Assembly: GCA_031265535.1 (NCBI GenBank)
Contig: JAISCO010000395.1
Span: forward strand, 1 to 8,636
Direction: 5' to 3'
Length of the DNA: 8,636 nt
DNA from: Spirochaetaceae bacterium
GTDB taxonomy: Bacteria; Spirochaetota; Spirochaetia; Treponematales; Breznakiellaceae
The notes below the pieces were generated by a model, which had not been told where the DNA came from, searched no databases, and was given only the letters and a program-made list of their open reading frames with translations. The position numbers were made by a program, and so were the translations under genes. Shown piece after piece: positions 6,123 through 8,636 of this stretch (position 1 is its first letter; the number at the start of each line of letters is the position of its first letter).

Positions 6123-6872
6123 ATGGAATACTCAAAAGCGCCGGTTTCAGCAGTTATTCTCGGTATTACCTTTGGAAATAATAATAAAATGCCGGTGGAT
6201 AAATTGTTTCAGATTAGCTCCATGTTCTCTGAGGAGTTCCCCATTGTTGAAATTTGCCCTCCCGTGGTTTTGGAGGAATTAAACGGTTTCCGGCTTCAAC
6301 CCATGGTTGCGGATATTGGGGCGGGACCATTCTTGGTTCGGCGGCGGACAAGTGACGCAAAATGGCTTTTGCAGATACAATCAAATAAAATTTATTTAAA
6401 CTGGATACGGAAAGACGATGAGCCGGTAGGTGTATACGCCGGGTTTTCAAGCGTTAAAGAGTACTTTGCCTCAATTCTTAAAAAAATATCTGAAGTTGTG
6501 GATATGAATACGGATCATTTGCTGTATGAGCTCTCGTATCAGGACAGGGTTGAGTGGCAAGACATCATCTCTGATATAAGTGAAATAAATACTATTATGA
6601 ATGTTAAGGCTCCGCCCAAATTTTCCGCGGAAGGCTACAATAATTTATTCTCTCGTTATACTTACCCCGCTTCTGACATAGGCGGTTATGGCTTGCTGGG
6701 GATTAACACAGATACTTCTGTTTCTCAAAAACAAGTTATACGCTTCGAATCGAACTTGAGAGGCATTATCCCGCAAAAAACTTTTGACGAGTGGACGGCT
6801 TTTGCCCATCAAAAACAACTCGCAATATTTGAAAGCTGTTTCAGCGAAAAACTAAGGAACTTATGGAAATAA
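6123..6872 (+). CDS. TIGR04255 family protein
   Basis: The product is 249 residues and matches what I know of TIGR04255, a sporadically distributed family of about 250 residues with no established function. Landmarks are the opening Y-x-K-A-P-V-x-x-V-I-L-G-I-x-F (3–17), the central WLLQIQSNKIYLNWIRK (81–97), the following Y-x-x-F-x-x-V-x-x-x-F segment, and a C-terminal helix ending in W. No catalytic motif or membrane helix is visible, so it is likely a soluble cytoplasmic protein. I chose ATG 6123 because AGGAGG (6112–6117) lies 5 bases upstream; the frame extends back to a TTG at 6087 without ribosome-site support. It is the first gene of a three-gene cassette and overlaps the second by 10 bases, which suggests coupled translation. 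Confidence 0.85.
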   Translation: MEYSKAPVSAVILGITFGNNNKMPVDKLFQISSMFSEEFPIVEICPPVVLEELNGFRLQPMVADIGAGPFLVRRRTSDAKWLLQIQSNKIYLNWIRKDDEPVGVYAGFSSVKEYFASILKKISEVVDMNTDHLLYELSYQDRVEWQDIISDISEINTIMNVKAPPKFSAEGYNNLFSRYTYPASDIGGYGLLGINTDTSVSQKQVIRFESNLRGIIPQKTFDEWTAFAHQKQLAIFESCFSEKLRNLWK

Positions 6873-7480
6873 TGAGCCCATTTATAAAAGAAACCTGGGG
6901 ACTCTCGAGATTTAATTGCCAACAGACATCGGTTGCGGGTAATATGTTTTTTTCGGGTGTTTCTGCTTTTTATAGTGATGTTTATAGTGATGGAATTGAA
7001 GAAAAACCTCGTTGGTATGACATTGAATTGGCTAGGTTTGATCAATTAGTTACCTTTCGGAAAGAATATCTGGATATGCTGCCATCTCTTGGTGAGAATT
7101 GGATTTCCGGTAATTCTTCTTTGCCAAGCCGCGCGGTGATAGAAAAAAGCAAGAAGTTGCTTGATGAGTTCAATAGCTATCTTGTCCGTAAAAAGCAACA
7201 TAAGGTACAAATTGATGTTCCAAAACTCGTTATGGGGCCGATTCCAGCCGGAGGAATTGGGATCGAGTTTCATGTAAATAGCGAGAATGCTCTTTATGTA
7301 AGCATTTTTAACAATAACACGGTTGAAATAGAATTAAAGTATTTTGATTTTTACTCTGCCATTGAACCGACAGAACCTAACAGGAGGGTAATAGCGGACT
7401 ATGAACTGCTTGCCAGCACTAACAGAAATTCCGGATGGGGAAATTCTTTACCGGTATTGCAATCCGAGGATGCTTCCTGA
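6863..7480 (+). CDS. Cassette protein 2, unknown function
   Basis: This 205-residue protein is not a family I can name. The N-terminal half is helical (about 55–110), with aromatic and charged residues and no membrane segment. Residues 120–165 look like a beta-rich unit with P-x-L-V-M-G-P-x-P-A-G-G-I-G-I-E-F (120–136), then alternating hydrophobic strands. The P-x-G-G-I-x-x-E-F/W pattern resembles one I associate, from memory, with hypothetical proteins encoded beside TIGR04255 genes. ATG 6863 is preferred over ATG 6872 because AAGGA (6854–6858) lies 4 bases upstream; it starts inside the last codons of the first gene. The coding sequence is visibly A/T-rich (19 G/C in the 60 bases 7261–7320, versus 39 in 1381–1440 of flgL), a possible sign of transfer. 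Confidence 0.8.
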   Translation: MEIMSPFIKETWGLSRFNCQQTSVAGNMFFSGVSAFYSDVYSDGIEEKPRWYDIELARFDQLVTFRKEYLDMLPSLGENWISGNSSLPSRAVIEKSKKLLDEFNSYLVRKKQHKVQIDVPKLVMGPIPAGGIGIEFHVNSENALYVSIFNNNTVEIELKYFDFYSAIEPTEPNRRVIADYELLASTNRNSGWGNSLPVLQSEDAS

Positions 7481-7847
7481 AGGCCAAACCGAGATCCCTG
7501 CAAGTATTTTTGATGACCGGGAAATGTCCTGCGACTGGGAGCGATACCAGAAAAATCCATTTGCCTCTTATCATATCGAAGAAGGCAAAATTTGTGTTAT
7601 TCAAATTATTGTCTGTGACGCTATACGCAATCCCACAAATCCTAAAAGAGTTGGACAAGTAGTACCAGACTGGCGCCAGGATATTATTCATTCCCCTGTT
7701 GCGGAGGTAGATGATACTGTTCACGGCGCTAATCAAGCTCATTCTCTGATTCGAGGTTTGAAAAAACTGCCTGTCCGGGAGGCCATAAGAGACAATGCGC
7801 TGATTTATGGTATAGCGCCGATCAATAATCCTAACAGCGGGAATTAG
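7401..7847 (+). CDS. Cassette protein 3, unknown function
   Basis: This is a 148-residue soluble-looking protein of no family I can name. Visible features are I-P-D-G-E-I-L-Y-R-Y near the N-terminus (10–19), a strand-rich middle (about 64–72), and D-D-T-V-H-G-A-N-Q-A-H-S-L-I-R-G (104–119) with two histidines spaced by five residues, then a helix K-L-P-V-R-E-A-I-R-D-N-A. The paired histidines could be catalytic, metal-binding or RNA-contacting; this is speculation. ATG 7401 is the first start after an in-frame stop at 7392. Its nearest good ribosome site, AGGAGGG (7382–7388), is 12 bases away, and the gene overlaps gene two by 80 bases, which is unusually long. The in-frame ATG at 7470 would drop the L-Y-R region. 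A long open frame also lies antisense here (7419–7862), but it lacks a ribosome site and operon context. Confidence 0.72.
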   Translation: MNCLPALTEIPDGEILYRYCNPRMLPEGQTEIPASIFDDREMSCDWERYQKNPFASYHIEEGKICVIQIIVCDAIRNPTNPKRVGQVVPDWRQDIIHSPVAEVDDTVHGANQAHSLIRGLKKLPVREAIRDNALIYGIAPINNPNSGN

Positions 7848-7982
7848 GAACAGGGAAACCACGCTATACGTTGCAGTCCCTCAAAAATGTAACTTAACCC
7901 CCGTTCACCGCCCCATTACCCCCTTCTTCCCCCAGACGGGCCGTACTTACAGTTTTACAATCAGCGCGCATTATTGAATGAA

Positions 7983-8038
7983 CAAGTAAAAAGGGATGTA
8001 AGTGGTCTTTTTATTTTTTACTTTTTCCTTTTTACTTG
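7983..8038. terminator. 12-base inverted repeat with T-rich loop, likely cassette terminator
   Basis: CAAGTAAAAAGG (7983–7994) and CCTTTTTACTTG (8027–8038) are perfect inverted repeats separated by 32 mostly T-rich bases. Such A/T-rich arms could end transcripts from either side, here most usefully the cassette mRNA ending at 7847. Its inner part contains the 26-base repeat (7998–8023) found also at 6003–6028 and the CTTTTTCCTTTTTAC string of the 148–259 array. Bases 7848–7982 show no feature I can name. Confidence 0.5.
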
Positions 8039-8059
8039 AATAAGAGTGAACATGGGGGA

Positions 8060-8098
8060 CGCGACACTAAACGGTGCGGTGCACTGTTTAGTGTCGCG
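8060..8098. repeat. 18-base-pair hairpin upstream of the methyltransferase
   Basis: Bases 8060–8077 pair with 8081–8098 around a GGT loop, with 17 Watson-Crick pairs and one G-T pair. The outer arm is CGCGACACTAAAC. No T-run follows, so a simple intrinsic terminator is unlikely. Possibilities are a mobile mini-repeat, a structured RNA leader, or a recombination or protein-binding site. Confidence 0.85.
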
Positions 8099-8112
8099 CA
8101 AACTTGTTTGCG
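8097..8112. repeat. CGCAAAC-TT-GTTTGCG palindrome
   Basis: A perfect 7-base-pair inverted repeat around TT directly abuts and overlaps the larger hairpin at 8060–8098 by two bases. The two structures would compete for the shared bases. It shares its motif words with the 16-base repeat at 2475. Confidence 0.75.
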
Positions 8113-8175
8113 TGTTTGCCAATAATGTATGGAAACAGCGCCCCCTTCTGAAATTAAAATTTGAGGAGTAAATTC

Positions 8176-8403
8176 ATGGGAATAACGAAAGACTCGTTAG
8201 TGGGTATGTGTTATGCGGCGGAAAACGGCGTAAAGTTTACAAACACAGCGATGATAGGAAGACAAGGCATACTTATGACAAGACAAACCGCGGCCAAAAT
8301 TCTAAAAAAATATGAGGGGGGGGGGGGGGTATTGAACATCTTTTTGACAGCACGAATAAATTCCCTTATGCGGAAGGATTGTTCAAACATTTTGGAGCCG
8401 TAA
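8176..8403 (+). CDS. SAM-dependent methyltransferase, N-terminal part, frameshifted in a G-tract
   Basis: ATG 8176 has GAGGAG (8163–8168) seven bases upstream. The first 45 residues (MGITKDSLVG to KILKKY, with G-R-Q-G at 28–31) are followed by a run of 14 G (8316–8329). As written, the frame then continues as unrelated sequence (VLNIFLTARINS and on) and stops at 8403, giving only 75 residues. The methyltransferase sequence continues instead in another frame from 8331. With 12 or 15 G the two parts would join as a single gene. The frame break is thus placed precisely at the homopolymer, which points to phase variation or to a length error in the tract rather than ordinary decay. Confidence 0.75.
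   Translation: MGITKDSLVGMCYAAENGVKFTNTAMIGRQGILMTRQTAAKILKKYEGGGGVLNIFLTARINSLMRKDCSNILEP
8316..8329 (+). repeat. Poly-G tract of 14 inside a coding sequence
   Basis: Fourteen consecutive G interrupt the methyltransferase gene after codon 46. Tracts of this length change length readily during replication, and they drive phase variation in Campylobacter, Neisseria and Treponema pallidum. Lengths 12, 15 and 18 keep the gene open; 13 and 14 do not. Homopolymer miscalls are also a common sequencing error. Confidence 0.95.
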
Positions 8404-8636
8404 CCGTTGATTCGATTGATTACAGCGATTACGAAGGCGCGAGTATAGTACACGATATGAACCTGCCGGTACCCGGTCATTTGAAGGAGAAATACGACTG
8501 CGTTTGGGACGGCGGCGCCTTGGAGCATGTTTTTAATTATCCAACAGCGATAAAAAATTGTATGGACATGGTTAAAATAGGCGGGCATCTGATTCTTGAA
8601 ACGCCTTGTAATAACCAATGCGGGCATGGGTTTTAT
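8331..8636 (+). CDS. SAM-dependent methyltransferase, main part, runs off the window
   Basis: From ATT 8331 to the right edge the frame is open for 102 codons: IEHLFDSTNKFPYAEGLFKH, then F-G-A-V-T-V-D-S-I-D-Y-S-D-Y-E-G-A-S-I-V-H-D-M-N, then YDCVWDGGALEHVFNYPTAI and ILETPCNNQCGHGFY. This resembles class I Rossmann-fold methyltransferases of the kind found in glycan or secondary-metabolite clusters. The D-x-S-D-Y-E-G-A-S segment is the likely SAM-pocket acidic loop, and D-C-V-W-D-G-G-A-L-E-H-V-F follows as the mid-domain motif. Family and substrate cannot be fixed from this partial gene. No start with a ribosome site exists at its head, so it is the continuation of the gene at 8176, separated by the G-tract. 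The acceptor could be a surface sugar; that is inference only. Confidence 0.78.
   Translation, partial: MEHLFDSTNKFPYAEGLFKHFGAVTVDSIDYSDYEGASIVHDMNLPVPGHLKEKYDCVWDGGALEHVFNYPTAIKNCMDMVKIGGHLILETPCNNQCGHGFY

Larger units (their letters stand above)
6003..8023 (+). repeat. 26-base direct repeat bracketing the TIGR04255 cassette
   Basis: Bases 6003–6028 and 7998–8023 agree at 23 of 26 positions, sharing GTAAG-A/T-GGTCTTTTTA. The first copy lies just before the cassette promoter and the second after its last gene. All three genes and the promoter therefore lie between them. The sequence is T-rich, so some similarity could be chance or shared terminator design. Confidence 0.6.
4290..8145 (+). 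repeat. Shared GGAAACAGCGCCCCC element in two intergenic regions
   Basis: The 15-base string occurs exactly at 4290–4304 and 8131–8145. Weaker similarity continues (CTCTTGAATATGAA versus TTCTGAAATTAAAA). The second copy ends 17 bases before the ribosome binding site of the methyltransferase; the first lies in the repeat region before the radical SAM gene. The coordinates given span both copies. Confidence 0.7.

Noticed and set aside
7419..7862. 147-residue minus-strand frame antisense to cassette gene three
   Set aside because: No ribosome site, and it lies fully opposite a gene that fits the operon; low-likelihood composition for a coding frame.
8211..8627. 138-residue minus-strand frame opposite the methyltransferase
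   Set aside because: It is a shadow of the plus-strand gene; it contains a proline run from the G-tract and has no start signal.

Overview
The window looks like chromosomal DNA from a spirochaete of the Treponema group. The main reason is the gene order flgL–fliW–csrA, which I recall as the order in Treponema pallidum (TP0659–TP0657); the FlgL and FliW sequences read as treponemal. TTG starts are used freely. The intergenic spaces are long and full of short repeats, which suggests one of the larger, repeat-rich environmental or gut treponemes rather than T. pallidum. This assignment rests on recognition, not on a search.

Layout. Bases 1–99 hold the probable C-terminal tail of a transposase entering from the left. 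Bases 148–259 are a pyrimidine-rich direct-repeat array. Bases 334–2300 carry the flagellar/post-transcriptional operon flgL, fliW and csrA. The 3' end of csrA is duplicated just downstream (2279–2406), followed by a hairpin and a 16-base repeat. A four-helix VanZ-like membrane protein (2595–3059) and an unrecognised membrane-anchored protein (3141–4112) come next. Bases 4113–4754 contain no credible gene. They hold at least four repeat types: 13 tandem heptamers, five CCCRCTGGYGGG mini-palindromes, a 29-base repeat pair and a related 14-base pair. A radical SAM protein with a SPASM-like C-terminus follows (4755–5975). After a sigma70-like promoter comes a tight three-gene cassette (6123–7847): a TIGR04255-family protein plus two proteins of unknown function, with overlapping reading frames. 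A repeat and hairpin region (7848–8175) leads into a SAM-dependent methyltransferase gene. That gene is interrupted by a run of 14 G and leaves the window at the right edge.

How the parts relate. FlgL, FliW and CsrA fit the known partner-switch logic in which FliW holds CsrA and export of flagellin-type subunits sets CsrA activity. The rest looks accessory. The most interesting items are the methyltransferase whose frame is set by a G-tract (a candidate phase-variable locus) and the TIGR04255 cassette. The cassette has its own promoter and possible operator, is A/T-richer than the flagellar genes, and is bracketed by a near-identical 26-base direct repeat. It is a candidate mobile or conflict-type module of unknown function.
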